The notes under the pieces are model-generated. The model did not search any database and was not told the origin of the DNA. It worked only from the letters and a program-made list of their open reading frames with translations. From Calditrichia bacterium (GTDB lineage: Bacteria; Calditrichota; Calditrichia; Calditrichales; J004), in contig JACKAO010000003.1 of assembly GCA_020635035.1 (NCBI GenBank), positions 434,001-498,000 of the forward strand: 64,000 nt of DNA, in the 5' to 3' direction. The first letter of the stretch is position 1; the number at the start of each line of letters is the position of its first letter. Position numbers and translations under genes: made by a program. Positions 27,425 to 37,086 of this stretch are shown piece after piece.

Positions 27425-28987
27425 ATGCGACAGATTCTATTTATTTATTTCGGATTATTTCTTTGTTATGGTTCTGTGTTTTCACAAAACTACAATACAA
27501 ATCCTGATAGTGCTCTGCAGATTATTCTAAGCAAGATTGATGGGGCGAAACTCACACTCGCTCAGGCCCAGCAAATTGCCATGGAAAATTCTGCGGAAAT
27601 AAAAGAGAACAAAGCCAGGCTTGATGCTGCGGAAGCGGTGGTGCAGAGAGAAAGGGGTATTTTTGATCCTGAACTTTTCGCGCGCCTGGAATATATAAAA
27701 CAAAATCAGCCCAGTGCTTCATTTTTTGCAGGTGCTGATGTTCTTTCAACCCGGCAAACAAATGGCTTAGCGGGAATTCGGATGAATCTTCCGATAGGTA
27801 CCTACCTGGAAGCATCATTAAATTCAACTCGTCTGAAAACGAATTCATCTTTTGCGGCACTAAATCCGCAATATGATTTGTTCGGACAGTTAACTTTGCG
27901 CCAACCCCTTCTTAACGGATTCATGGCTTCATCCCGAAAGCAGTTGTCCAGTGCCGAAAAAGCATTGGATGCCGCCAGGGAAACCTATCAACAGGCGGTT
28001 ATTGATTTTACTGCTCAGATCGAAAGCAGCTACTGGGATCTTTATGCTGCAGAAAGAGATTATGCAGTTCAGTATCTGGTTCGCGACCGGGCACAAGCTA
28101 TTCTTGATGAAACAAAAATCAGGGCTAAGACCGGCCTTGTCGGGCCCGGACAAGTCGCCAATGCGGAAGTCTTTTTAGCTGAGCAGGAATTGTTACTCAT
28201 TGATAGGCAGGAACAACTGGACCAGCTTTCTGATAAATTTGCAGCATCAATCGGACAACGTCCCGCAGAAAATAAAACCCGTTTTATAATGACAAGCAAA
28301 CCATCGTCTTCTTTCGAAACAGGAAATGTTGATGCCCTTGTGGCTCAGGCTGTTGAAAAAAACCGCCAGTTGCAGGCGATTCAAAATGAAAAAGAGAGTT
28401 TGAATCTGTTGGCAAATGCTGCGGATTGGGAAGCTTTACCAAGTATTGATCTTCTTGGATCGCTGGGCAGCAGCGGTTTATCAGGTTCGGCGCAGGATGT
28501 GTTATTTGGCGGTCAGGTCTTCCGTTCTTCAGTGGATGGTGATTTTAGTGATGCTCTTAGCCAGGTGACGAAGCGTGACTATCCATCATGGAGTGTGGGA
28601 ATCGAAATAAGTTATCCGATTGGTTCACGCAGCGGCCGTGGAGAACGAAATCGCTTGCAGGCACAGGTTGTGCAAAGTGAACAACGTTATATTTCCGCAA
28701 AACGTACCCTGGAAGAACAGATCAGAAGCACCTGTCGTGAGTTACAGAACGGTTCTCGCAGACTCGATATTGCCAGGAATGCGGTCGGTGCAGCACAGGA
28801 GCAAGTCCGAATCGGTTTAATCGAATATCGAAATGGCCGCAGCACAGCTTTTGAACTTGTAAGGCTCGGAGCCGATTTTGCTGCCGCTCAGCAGCGCTAC
28901 TCTCAGGAACTTGTAAGAAATGCAAAAGCAGCAGCCAAATTAAAACAATTAACTTCCGGTACTTTTGAGCCGGAAAAGACCAATTGA
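27425..28987 (+). CDS. TolC-family outer-membrane efflux protein
   Basis: 520 residues, signal peptide 1-20. Two OEP repeats are visible: LTLAQAQQIAMENSAEIKEN and 'LLNGFMASSRKQLSSAEKAL' in the first half, 'NVDALVAQAVEKNRQLQAIQ' and 'ISYPIGSRSGRGERNR' in the second, with long alpha-helical stretches (ISAKRTLEEQIRSTCRELQN) that form the periplasmic tunnel. It is the first gene of the operon with an adaptor and an RND pump, unlike the usual adaptor-pump-TolC order. The gap to the adaptor is 15 bp with GGAGGAAA. Confidence 0.9.
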   Translation: MRQILFIYFGLFLCYGSVFSQNYNTNPDSALQIILSKIDGAKLTLAQAQQIAMENSAEIKENKARLDAAEAVVQRERGIFDPELFARLEYIKQNQPSASFFAGADVLSTRQTNGLAGIRMNLPIGTYLEASLNSTRLKTNSSFAALNPQYDLFGQLTLRQPLLNGFMASSRKQLSSAEKALDAARETYQQAVIDFTAQIESSYWDLYAAERDYAVQYLVRDRAQAILDETKIRAKTGLVGPGQVANAEVFLAEQELLLIDRQEQLDQLSDKFAASIGQRPAENKTRFIMTSKPSSSFETGNVDALVAQAVEKNRQLQAIQNEKESLNLLANAADWEALPSIDLLGSLGSSGLSGSAQDVLFGGQVFRSSVDGDFSDALSQVTKRDYPSWSVGIEISYPIGSRSGRGERNRLQAQVVQSEQRYISAKRTLEEQIRSTCRELQNGSRRLDIARNAVGAAQEQVRIGLIEYRNGRSTAFELVRLGADFAAAQQRYSQELVRNAKAAAKLKQLTSGTFEPEKTN

Positions 28988-29002
28988 TGGAGGAAACCCT
29001 GG

Positions 29003-30097
29003 ATGTTTAAATCTGGAAAATTTAAAAAAATCAGTGTGATTACATCAGGACTGCTTTTAATTGCTGTCCTGTCAGGCAGTTGTTCAAAGGGGCCGGGCGG
29101 CGGTGGATTTTCCATGCCACCAACACCTGTTGAAACTGTTTCAGCCGAACCGCAGACAATTGTTGATCGCTTTGAAGCAGTTGGTACAATTGAAGCTGAA
29201 AACTCAGTTAGTATTGTTTCAGAAATTGACGCGGTTGTGGAAAGTCTTCCGTTTCATGAAGGCGATGCTATAAAAAAAGGTAATCTGATTGCACAGCTTG
29301 ATGATTCCCAGCTTTCTGCAGAACTCAACCGTGCCACAGCGTTACGCGATCAAAGTAAAGCCAATTACGAGCGGATAAAATCTGTTGTTGATCAGGGTGC
29401 CGGGGCTCGGCAGGATTTAGATGATGCACATGCTGCATTAAAAGTTGCGGAAGCCAATCTTGGCTTAGCGAAAGCCCGGTTCGCTAAAACCCGTATTCTG
29501 GCGCCGTTCAGCGGTAAGATTGGTGCGCGTCAGGTTAGCCCCGGGGCATTCTTAAGAACGGGACAGGTTATTACCGATCTTGCACAAATTGATCATTTAC
29601 GAATCAATTTTTCTGCACCGGAACGCTTCCTGAGCAAGCTGAAGCAGGGTGCACGTGTTAAAGTTTCCACAACGGCTTACCCGGGTTATGAGCTGCAAGG
29701 TGAAATCAATGTGATTGAACCGGTGCTTGACAGCGCCACACGCAGTGCACGTATCATTGCAGTACTGGATAATCCGGGAGAGCGTTTTAAACCGGGTATG
29801 TCTGCCAATATCAGTGCAGTACTCAATCAGCGTGATAATGCACTGACAATCCCCAATGAAGCTGTGTTTGTTAATGGCGATCAGTCCTTTGTGTTTATGG
29901 TTAAGAAGGACAGTACTGTTGCCAAATCTGCTGTTACTTTAGGAAGCCGGATGGCCGATGTTGTAGAAGTGCTCAGCGGTTTAAATGAAGGTTCGGTTGT
30001 GGTAAGAGCCGGTCATCAAAAATTATATGATGGTGCGCGTGTTCATCCGGTTAAATCAAATGCAGCCGCTGCGCAAACATCAACAATGGAGAAGTAA
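29003..30097 (+). CDS. RND efflux periplasmic adaptor (membrane fusion) lipoprotein
   Basis: 364 residues. Lipoprotein signal with Cys27 in LSGSCSKG. Typical adaptor order: beta-barrel strand 'VETVSAEPQTIVDRFEAVGT', lipoyl half 'AVVESLPFHEGDAIKKGNLI', an alpha-hairpin (about 95-160), second lipoyl half 'ARILAPFSGKIGARQVSPGA', beta-barrel domain 'LRINFSAPERFLSKLKQGA', and membrane-proximal domain ending 'LYDGARVHPV'. It links the TolC channel to the RND pump. The stop is 1 base from the ATG of the pump gene. Confidence 0.93.
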   Translation: MFKSGKFKKISVITSGLLLIAVLSGSCSKGPGGGGFSMPPTPVETVSAEPQTIVDRFEAVGTIEAENSVSIVSEIDAVVESLPFHEGDAIKKGNLIAQLDDSQLSAELNRATALRDQSKANYERIKSVVDQGAGARQDLDDAHAALKVAEANLGLAKARFAKTRILAPFSGKIGARQVSPGAFLRTGQVITDLAQIDHLRINFSAPERFLSKLKQGARVKVSTTAYPGYELQGEINVIEPVLDSATRSARIIAVLDNPGERFKPGMSANISAVLNQRDNALTIPNEAVFVNGDQSFVFMVKKDSTVAKSAVTLGSRMADVVEVLSGLNEGSVVVRAGHQKLYDGARVHPVKSNAAAAQTSTMEK

Positions 30098-30098
30098 T

Positions 30099-33000
30099 AT
30101 GAAATTAAGTGATGTTTCAATACGCCGGCCGGTATTGGCAACGGTTATGAGTTTAACGATTGTCCTTTTCGGGATAATCGCTTTTGACCGGCTGCCTGTG
30201 CGTGAATATCCGGATATTGATCCCCCGATTATTTCTGTCACCACATTATATCGCGGTGCAAGTCCAAGTGTTGTTGAAACAGAAATAACCAACGTGCTGG
30301 AAGAGCAGTTTGCCACCCTGGAAGGTGTTAAAACCTTAACATCATCAAGCCGTGAACAAGGCTCTGTGATAACAATAGAATTTGAGTTAAACCGGGATGT
30401 GGATGAAGCCGCTAATGATGTTCGCGACCGTGTTTCGCGTATTCGCGGAAGGTTGCCGCGTGAAGTGGAAGATCCGATTGTATCAAAAGTGGATGCCAAT
30501 GCACAACCGATTGTCTGGCTGGCATTATCCAGCGAAAATTACAGTGGTCTTGAATTAAGTGAAGTTGCGGATCGTGTCTTAAAAGAACGGATTCAACGTT
30601 TGCCGGGTGTGGGCAATGTATTTATCGGTGGCGAGCGTCGTTATGCCATGCGTGTTTGGCTGGATCCTTTAAGAATGGCTGCCCATAATCTTACATCACA
30701 GGATATTGAAAGTGCTATCAGCCGGGCAAATGCTGAAATTCCCGGTGGACGTGTGGAAGGAAATGAGAGAGAGTTTGCCGTACGTACGCGCGGAGAACTT
30801 GCGACTCCTGAAGAGTTTGCTGCTATTATAGTGTCACAAAAAGAAAATGATCTTGTGCGACTGGGTGATGTTGCCGATGTGAAGGTTGGTGCCGAAGATG
30901 AACGGACCGTGGCACGCTTTAATGGTAAGCCTGCGGTTGGTCTTGGAATTGTGAAGCAATCTAAAGCCAGTACCATAGACGTAGCCGATAATATCCGCGC
31001 TTCCATGGGTGAACTGCGTGATGCCCTGCCCGAAGGAATGCGGCTTGATGTTGCTTTTGATTCATCCATATTTATTAAAGACTCCATCAATGAAGTAGGT
31101 GAAACGTTGCTGATTGCCATGGCACTTGTGGTGATTGTAGTTCTTGCCTTCCTTAAAAGTTTCAGGGCGACAATTATCCCTACGATCGCTATTCCTGTCT
31201 CAATTATCGGTGCTTTTGCCTTTGCCTTTTTTGCCGGGTATTCTATAAATATTCTTACTTTGCTGGCACTGGTGCTGGCAATCGGGCTCGTTGTTGACGA
31301 TGCTATTGTTGTACTGGAGAATATTTATCGTCACATGGAAATGGGCAAATCACGCATGCAGGCGGCGTTTGATGGTACAAGGGAAATTGGTTTTGCGGTT
31401 ATTGCCACCACAATTACACTTGTTGCTGTTTTTATCCCGGTGGCATTTCTTACAGGATCGGTGGGCAGGCTGTTTAATGAATTCGGGTTGTCTCTGGCCG
31501 TCGCTGTACTAATCTCAGGGTTCGTTGCTTTGTCCTTTTCACCCATGCTGTCTTCGCGCATTCTTAAACCACTGCACGGAATAAGCAGCAGCTGGGCATC
31601 ACGCTCATTCGATGCTTTTTTTGAAAAACTCGATAAAGTTTACAACACGATCTTAAACTGGTCACTCAGGCATCGTGTACTTTTAATGGGGACAGCAGTC
31701 ATGCTGGTCATTGCCAGCGCCGCACTTTTTATGTTCCTGCCATCCGAGCTTGTGCCAACAGAAGATCGTGGTGTCGGCTTTGGGATTGTAATTGCTCCTG
31801 AAGGCGCCACATTGGAATATACTGACAGCTATATGCGGGAAATCGAAAGCAAATTGCTTAATCTTCCTGAGCATAAAGGCCTTTTTGCAGCGGTGGGACT
31901 TGGGTTTGGCGGACCGGGAAGAGTGACGAACGGTTTTCTTTTTCTTGGATTAAAACCGCGTTCAGAACGCGAAAGATCACAACAGGAAATTATCCAGGCA
32001 CTTTTTCCGCAGATGATGTCTATCCCCGGTGTACTGGCGTTTGTTATTAATCCGCCAAGTCTGGGTGGCAGATTTTCTTCCAGCCCGGTGGAGTACGTGC
32101 TGCAGGCGGATAATTATGATCAGCTGAATCAGGCAATGGGTATTATGATGGGCAAGGCATCACAGTTGGGTTACTTGATTAATCTTGATACGGATCTGCG
32201 ATTAAATAAACCACAGCTTGATATTTCTATTGATCGTGAACGCGCAGCCGGATTAGGTGTATCTGTAACTGAAATCGGAACCACCCTTGAGACCTTCCTT
32301 GGCGGACGCGTTGTTACCAATTTTAAACGCGGAACAAAACAATATGATGTTATTGTACAGATGAAACCTGCAAGCCGCGCAACACCCGATGCGATTGAAG
32401 GTATTTATGTAAGGGGAAATGGCGGATTGATTCAGCTTGCCAATGTGGTGAATGTAAAAGAGACAGTTGAACCTAAAGAATTAAACCACTATAACAGGAT
32501 ACGCTCGGTAACATTGTCTGCAAACCTGGTGCCCGGTGTTAGTCTGGCCCAGGCGCTTGATGACCTTGACAATATTTACCAGAATGATTTACCACCCGGA
32601 ATTAAGCGAGATTATGCCGGACAGTCACTGGAGTTTAAATCATCAAGTGCCAGCTTGTACTTTATGTTTGTATTAGCGGTGATCTTTATTTTTCTTGTGC
32701 TTTCTGCGCAGTTTGAGAGTTTTATTCACCCTTTTACCATTTTGTTATCTGTTCCACTGGCGGTTTTCGGTGCTTTACTCTCACTGTTTCTTTTTGGGCA
32801 AAGTCTGAATATTTATTCGCAGATCGGCTTAATTATGCTTATTGGTCTGGTAACAAAAAATTCTATTCTTATAGTAGAGTATTCAAACCAGTTACGCGAG
32901 AAAGGCCGGTCAATTTTCGAAGCGGTTGTTGAAGCTGCAACCATCCGTCTGCGTCCGATTTTAATGACATCTTTTGCAACCATTTTTGGTGTGCTGCCTA

Positions 33001-33206
33001 TTGCGATCGGTTTGGGTGCAGGGGCTGAAGCACGTCGTCCATTAGGTATTGCAGTTGTTGGGGGAATGTTCTTTTCCACTTTCCTGACTCTGGTAATTGT
33101 CCCCGTCATGTATACTCTTTTATCGCGTTTTACAAAAAGCGGAGACGGTAAAGATGAAAAAATTAATGATTCAAAACTTCATGAAGCAGAACCTGTAGCG
33201 CACTAA
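30099..33206 (+). CDS. RND efflux pump inner-membrane subunit (HAE1-type)
   Basis: 1035 residues, the family's usual length. The ATG at 30099 is chosen because GGAGAAG lies 4-5 bases upstream and the N-terminus MKLSDVSIRRPVLATVMSL is canonical; an in-frame upstream ATG inside the adaptor has no such support. Twelve TM segments around two periplasmic loops. The proton-relay Asp pair is in TM4 (LVLAIGLVVDDAIVVLENIY). Also EYPDIDPPIISVTT, FSPMLSSRIL, and the second-half 'GLVTKNSILIVEY' and 'RRPLGIAVVGGMFFST'. It is of the hydrophobe/amphiphile export class rather than heavy-metal, since the metal-binding Met residues of CusA are not evident. A strong terminator follows. Confidence 0.95.
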   Translation: MKLSDVSIRRPVLATVMSLTIVLFGIIAFDRLPVREYPDIDPPIISVTTLYRGASPSVVETEITNVLEEQFATLEGVKTLTSSSREQGSVITIEFELNRDVDEAANDVRDRVSRIRGRLPREVEDPIVSKVDANAQPIVWLALSSENYSGLELSEVADRVLKERIQRLPGVGNVFIGGERRYAMRVWLDPLRMAAHNLTSQDIESAISRANAEIPGGRVEGNEREFAVRTRGELATPEEFAAIIVSQKENDLVRLGDVADVKVGAEDERTVARFNGKPAVGLGIVKQSKASTIDVADNIRASMGELRDALPEGMRLDVAFDSSIFIKDSINEVGETLLIAMALVVIVVLAFLKSFRATIIPTIAIPVSIIGAFAFAFFAGYSINILTLLALVLAIGLVVDDAIVVLENIYRHMEMGKSRMQAAFDGTREIGFAVIATTITLVAVFIPVAFLTGSVGRLFNEFGLSLAVAVLISGFVALSFSPMLSSRILKPLHGISSSWASRSFDAFFEKLDKVYNTILNWSLRHRVLLMGTAVMLVIASAALFMFLPSELVPTEDRGVGFGIVIAPEGATLEYTDSYMREIESKLLNLPEHKGLFAAVGLGFGGPGRVTNGFLFLGLKPRSERERSQQEIIQALFPQMMSIPGVLAFVINPPSLGGRFSSSPVEYVLQADNYDQLNQAMGIMMGKASQLGYLINLDTDLRLNKPQLDISIDRERAAGLGVSVTEIGTTLETFLGGRVVTNFKRGTKQYDVIVQMKPASRATPDAIEGIYVRGNGGLIQLANVVNVKETVEPKELNHYNRIRSVTLSANLVPGVSLAQALDDLDNIYQNDLPPGIKRDYAGQSLEFKSSSASLYFMFVLAVIFIFLVLSAQFESFIHPFTILLSVPLAVFGALLSLFLFGQSLNIYSQIGLIMLIGLVTKNSILIVEYSNQLREKGRSIFEAVVEAATIRLRPILMTSFATIFGVLPIAIGLGAGAEARRPLGIAVVGGMFFSTFLTLVIVPVMYTLLSRFTKSGDGKDEKINDSKLHEAEPVAH

Positions 33207-33216
33207 AAACTTCCAT

Positions 33217-33263
33217 TATAGCTGCCCTGGATGTTTGTATTGGCTTCAGGGCAGCTATATTTT
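33217..33263 (+). terminator. Intrinsic terminator of the RND efflux operon
   Basis: Perfect 13-bp stem TATAGCTGCCCTG / CAGGGCAGCTATA with a 17-base loop, followed by TTTT. It lies 11 bases after the pump stop codon. Confidence 0.85.
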
Positions 33264-33435
33264 AACTTCATTTTAAAATATCTCGCTTATAATCCGTCTT
33301 AAAATTATATGCACTCTATTAAATTTTATTTGATAAGAAGAATTATTAAAAGATTTTCATTTGTGTTAAATTCAACGATTATTAAAATTGACGTTTCCGG
33401 TATTTATAAAACAATCACCTACAAAGCAGGATTTT

Positions 33436-34200
33436 TTGAATAACACAATCATACAAGGATTGAAAAACCTGGTACAGTTTTTACTTGGTATCAGCATTCT
33501 GGTTGCTGTTTCTTTTTCATGTTCCGAATCAGCAACAGGTTACAGGCAAGTTGAGATTATAGCCACTTATGACCTTTCGGTTCCGGAGCCGTCCGGTCTG
33601 AGTTTTGGCAAGAATTATGAAACCTTGTGGGTTGTTAGTGATTCTCCAGATAACAGTATTTATCAGATTTCATTAACAGGCACTCTAATACAAAAACTAT
33701 CCATAAAAGGTGATGATTTTGAAGGCATTGCTTACGATCATCAGAATGATTTGCTGTGGGTTGCCGATGAGAAAAATTGTTCAATAACAAAAATGACAAC
33801 ACAGGGTGTTGTGCTAAGTGTGGCGGAATTTAATATTTCACAAATCCCAAATTATGGCCTGGAAGGTATAGGTCTTGCGGACTCAGGTTATTACTGGATG
33901 GCTCATGAAAAAGAACCTGGAGCAATTTTTAAGGTGAATAAAGAAAATTCAATTGTTGATCAGCTTACAATCAAAAATTTAAAAGATTATTCAGGTCTCT
34001 TTTTTGATAATGACTCCGGTAAATTGTGGATTGTCAGCGATGAAAGCCGTCTGTTAGTAAGCGTTGACACAAAAACAAAAGACATTGTAAAATATAGTAT
34101 CCCGATTGAAAAAGCAGAAGGTGTTACATTAAATCCGCTTGATAATACCTTTTTTATTGTCAGTGATTCTCAGGCAAAGCTTTATCATTTAAAATTATAA
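33436..34200 (+). CDS. SdiA-regulated-family lipoprotein (beta-propeller-like)
   Basis: 254 residues from the TTG at 33436, which follows AGCAGGA by about 6 bases; a TTG at 33388 would add 16 residues without a site. Lipoprotein signal with Cys29 in AVSFSCSES. The repeated 'LWVVSDSPDNSIYQIS', 'LLWVADEKNCSITKM', 'LWIVSDESRLLVSVD' and 'FFIVSDSQAKLYHL' motifs match the SdiA-regulated/phytase-like propeller family. Function is unknown beyond a likely beta-propeller at the outer membrane. It stands alone between the efflux operon and the GT39 gene. Confidence 0.75.
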   Translation: MNNTIIQGLKNLVQFLLGISILVAVSFSCSESATGYRQVEIIATYDLSVPEPSGLSFGKNYETLWVVSDSPDNSIYQISLTGTLIQKLSIKGDDFEGIAYDHQNDLLWVADEKNCSITKMTTQGVVLSVAEFNISQIPNYGLEGIGLADSGYYWMAHEKEPGAIFKVNKENSIVDQLTIKNLKDYSGLFFDNDSGKLWIVSDESRLLVSVDTKTKDIVKYSIPIEKAEGVTLNPLDNTFFIVSDSQAKLYHLKL

Positions 34201-34241
34201 TTTCACTTGCAGAATTGTTTTAACCTTTTCAGGGATTAAAG

Positions 34242-35738
34242 ATGAAATTTCGAGATTTTATTGAAGAACATAAATATTTTTTTTATTTCATGTCAGCGCT
34301 TACGCTGTTTCGTTTTGTATTTATCAATTTCACAATACTGACGCCACAGGAAGCTTATTATTGGTATTATTCGCTTAAACCGGCGCTTTCCTATTTTGAT
34401 CATCCCCCCGTTGCTGCCTATTCAATCTGGTTTGGTACAACGCTGTTCGGGAAATCATTCTTCGGGGTAAAGTTTATGGCAGTAATTTGGTCGCTGCTTA
34501 CAAATCTGCTGCTTTATATGACTGTGGTGCGGTACAAAGATGACCGAACTTTTCCGGAAAAAAAAGCTCTTGCTTTATCCGCGGTAATTCTGTTTAATCT
34601 CACCGTATTTGCACATTTATATGCAATGATTATCGTTCCCGACACACCGCTCATTTTTTTCTGGATGCTCTGCATTTTTCTTTTCCAGGAATATCTTAAC
34701 TATGAGAAAAAGAAATATATCCTGCTTGCCGGGCTTAGCCTTGGTTTTGGATTAATGAGTAAATACACGGCTATTATGATAGCGCCGGGAATTTTTATCT
34801 TTCTTTTACTAAGTAAAGAACACCGCAAAAAACTTGCAGATCCTTACATATACATGGCATTCATACTGGCGTTTATAGTTTTCAGCGGGGTTATTTACTG
34901 GAATGCAAGCCACGACTGGGCTTCTTTCAGGTTTCAATTCGGTGATCGTACAAGCGGCTTAAAGTCGATCCGAACCAAGTATATTTTTCAGTTAATCGGC
35001 AGCCAGTTGTTTATGCTTACACCACTGGTTTTCGTCTTATTCAGCGGAATGACCGGGAAATTGTTTAAAAACTGGAATGATAGAAAAAATCTGCAATTTT
35101 TCTTTTTAAGCGGATTTTTTATTGTTGTGGCCTTTACCTTTATAAGTTTAAAATCTCTGGTAAAAATGAACTGGTTACTTCCGGGTTATCTTGGTTTTAT
35201 CCTGACAACGATTTTTGTTTTTAATGCCAGGGAAATAACAAAAAAATTAATAACCAAAATAGGAATCGCTTTTTCACTGTTACTGATTGTGTTGCTTCAC
35301 CTGATACCCCTTATCCCGAATCTGCCACTGGGAGAAGGTAATACATGGAGCGGCTGGTCCGATTCAGCACAAAAAATTGCCAAACTTCAGGATCAGTTTG
35401 GCGGGCAGGATTCCTGTTTTGTTTTTACAAATTCTTACAAAGCATCATCTCTGATAAAATTTTATTTACCAGCAGATAACGACCAGGAGATTTATGCTCA
35501 AAACATATATAATCAACCTGCACTTCAATTTGATATCTGGGGTAAACCTGAAACATTAAATGGTAAATCTGCCTTATATATTTTTGATGACCGCCGTGAA
35601 TATAAAAATGACTTAAAGAAGGTTGAACCTTTTTTTGACTCACTTGAATTAATCGAAGAGTTCCAGTATTCCTTTGCCGGAAAACATACACGTACTATTT
35701 CCTGCTATCTTGGTAAAAACTATAATGACCATAAATAA
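34242..35738 (+). CDS. GT39/ArnT-like membrane glycosyltransferase
   Basis: 498 residues with about 10-12 transmembrane segments. The family signature lies in the first periplasmic loop: TPQEAYYWYYSLKPALSYFD then HPP, containing the catalytic acidic residues used by GT-C transferases that take polyprenyl-phosphate sugars. Later 'LSLGFGLMSKYTAIMI' and 'WLLPGYLGFILT' are typical TM motifs, with a C-terminal soluble domain (about 385-498). It probably glycosylates a lipid or surface polymer; the acceptor is unknown. The last 14 bases overlap the GtrA gene, and the pairing of GT39 with GtrA is a common functional association (flippase plus transferase). Confidence 0.85.
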   Translation: MKFRDFIEEHKYFFYFMSALTLFRFVFINFTILTPQEAYYWYYSLKPALSYFDHPPVAAYSIWFGTTLFGKSFFGVKFMAVIWSLLTNLLLYMTVVRYKDDRTFPEKKALALSAVILFNLTVFAHLYAMIIVPDTPLIFFWMLCIFLFQEYLNYEKKKYILLAGLSLGFGLMSKYTAIMIAPGIFIFLLLSKEHRKKLADPYIYMAFILAFIVFSGVIYWNASHDWASFRFQFGDRTSGLKSIRTKYIFQLIGSQLFMLTPLVFVLFSGMTGKLFKNWNDRKNLQFFFLSGFFIVVAFTFISLKSLVKMNWLLPGYLGFILTTIFVFNAREITKKLITKIGIAFSLLLIVLLHLIPLIPNLPLGEGNTWSGWSDSAQKIAKLQDQFGGQDSCFVFTNSYKASSLIKFYLPADNDQEIYAQNIYNQPALQFDIWGKPETLNGKSALYIFDDRREYKNDLKKVEPFFDSLELIEEFQYSFAGKHTRTISCYLGKNYNDHK

Positions 35739-36144
35739 AAAAGTACTGGTACGGTTTTTTAAATTCGGACTTGTCGGGATTTCCGGTATGGTTGTCAATA
35801 ATGCTGTTTTATGGCTATTGCATGACTTTTTTGAAGCGGCACTCTTTATTGCATCGCCCGTGGCTATTGCTGTCGCTATCCTTAATAACTACACATTAAA
35901 CGGTATCTTTACCTGGAACAAAAATATCCATATAAGAAAATTTTCCTATAAACAGGGACTTTGGCGCTATTATTTTACGGCTTCAATTTCAGGTGGATTA
36001 AATTACATTACACTTCTGCTGTTAACACATCTTACCGGAATGTATTATATTTATGCCAATATTATAGGTATTTTCATCGGGATGATTATAAACTTTACAG
36101 TCAGTGAAAAATGGGTATTCTCCCAAAAATCTAAAGATAATTAA
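35725..36144 (+). CDS. GtrA-family membrane protein (polyprenyl-phosphate sugar flippase-like)
   Basis: 139 residues from the ATG at 35725, inside the GT39 3' end; the open frame runs 17 codons further upstream but the family N-terminus (VLVRFFKFGLVGISGMVVNN) supports this start. Four transmembrane helices of the GtrA domain, with FKFGLVGISG, 'NNYTLNGIFTWN' and the closing 'NFTVSEKWVF' motif. GtrA proteins are proposed to flip polyprenyl-phosphate glucose for surface polymer modification, matching the upstream transferase. No strong ribosome site, consistent with translational coupling. Confidence 0.88.
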   Translation: MTINKKVLVRFFKFGLVGISGMVVNNAVLWLLHDFFEAALFIASPVAIAVAILNNYTLNGIFTWNKNIHIRKFSYKQGLWRYYFTASISGGLNYITLLLLTHLTGMYYIYANIIGIFIGMIINFTVSEKWVFSQKSKDN

Positions 36145-36381
36145 TTACATTTCTTATCTAATTCTCCCATATTTGTACCATTGCTGCACACACTATTTTT
36201 TAAATGTACCACATGCCCACACTGTCACTTGCTTCTTTTTTCTGAACCATAATTTGCTTGATTTTGAATCTTTTTAAGTTGTTGTTTTAAAACAGCTTAG
36301 ATCTGTTGATCAGGTTTTCGGCACGGTTGTTGAAACATACTATAATAGCTGATTAGAAATCAATCGTGAAAGGAGTTAGCA

Positions 36382-36759
36382 ATGAGATATTTTTTTATTT
36401 TATTAACATTGTTTGCTTTTTTGGGTTGCGAAACTCAAAAAAAAATCTCAGCAGATGAAATAGCTGCCTATGAACAACAAATGAAAGAAAAATTAAAAGC
36501 AGCAAAGATTGAATTAGGAAAAATGCGCTTCGATGTTGAGAATCTAAGCGATTCACTAAAGACAGATCTTAATCAGAAGATTGATAATTTTGACCAGAAG
36601 CTGGATGTGGCAGAAAAAAAATATAATGATTTTAAAGAAATTAATGACCGTGAAATGTGGAAATCGGGCAAGATGGAAGTTGACAGCATGCTTAGTTATT
36701 TAAAGGTGCAAATTGATACAACCCGTACAAATATCAGACAATTAATTGAAGATGTATAA
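36382..36759 (+). CDS. Small coiled-coil lipoprotein
   Basis: 125 residues. Lipoprotein signal with Cys16 (FAFLGCETQKK). The remainder is heptad-like alpha-helix (about 24-120, e.g. EQQMKEKLKAAKIELG, FDQKLDVAEKKYNDFK), so an anchored coiled coil in the periplasm. AAAGGAG precedes the ATG. First of three small co-directional helical genes (gaps 23 and 16 bp). I do not recognise a family with known function. Confidence 0.65.
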   Translation: MRYFFILLTLFAFLGCETQKKISADEIAAYEQQMKEKLKAAKIELGKMRFDVENLSDSLKTDLNQKIDNFDQKLDVAEKKYNDFKEINDREMWKSGKMEVDSMLSYLKVQIDTTRTNIRQLIEDV

Positions 36760-36782
36760 TCATAAATCGTAAGGAGTTTGTT

Positions 36783-37070
36783 ATGCAAAGAAAAGAATAT
36801 ATTGATAAGATGTCTGACCAGTTAAAAAAATGGGATGATAAAATCATAGAGATGGAAAAAAATGCCGGTTCTGTAAAAAACGATTTAAAAGCGGAATACC
36901 GTAAACAAATGGATGAACTAATCAAAAAGAAAGATAAAGTTAAAAGTGAATTGAATGCTTTACAGGAAAACGGCAGCCAGGCTTTTGATGAGTTAAAGAA
37001 TGGCATGAACCGGAGTTTTAAGGAACTGGGCGAGTCTATTGAAATGGCTACCCAAAAATTTAAATCATAA
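36783..37070 (+). CDS. sll1863-type coiled-coil stress-response-like protein
   Basis: 95 residues, entirely charged coiled coil: EYIDKMSDQLKKWDDKIIEM, then KAEYRKQMDELIKKKDKV and a C-terminal FDELKNGMNRSFKELGESIE. The pattern of an E/K-rich helix ending in 'AF/W-x-x-LK-x-G' matches the family named after Synechocystis sll1863, associated with stress. No signal peptide, so cytoplasmic or peripheral. AAGGAG precedes the ATG. Confidence 0.7.
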   Translation: MQRKEYIDKMSDQLKKWDDKIIEMEKNAGSVKNDLKAEYRKQMDELIKKKDKVKSELNALQENGSQAFDELKNGMNRSFKELGESIEMATQKFKS

Positions 37071-37086
37071 AAAAGAGAATATTATC

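Noticed and set aside
30080..33109. Long open frames on the minus strand across the RND pump gene
   Set aside because: They lie in antisense to a fully recognised gene, lack ribosome sites and show no family signature; codon bias of the pump gene explains them.
36319..36334. Second possible sigma-54 promoter before the coiled-coil lipoprotein
   Set aside because: It reads CGGCACGGTTGTTGAA; the invariant GC of the -12 element is GA, and a sigma-70-like TATAAT lies just downstream.
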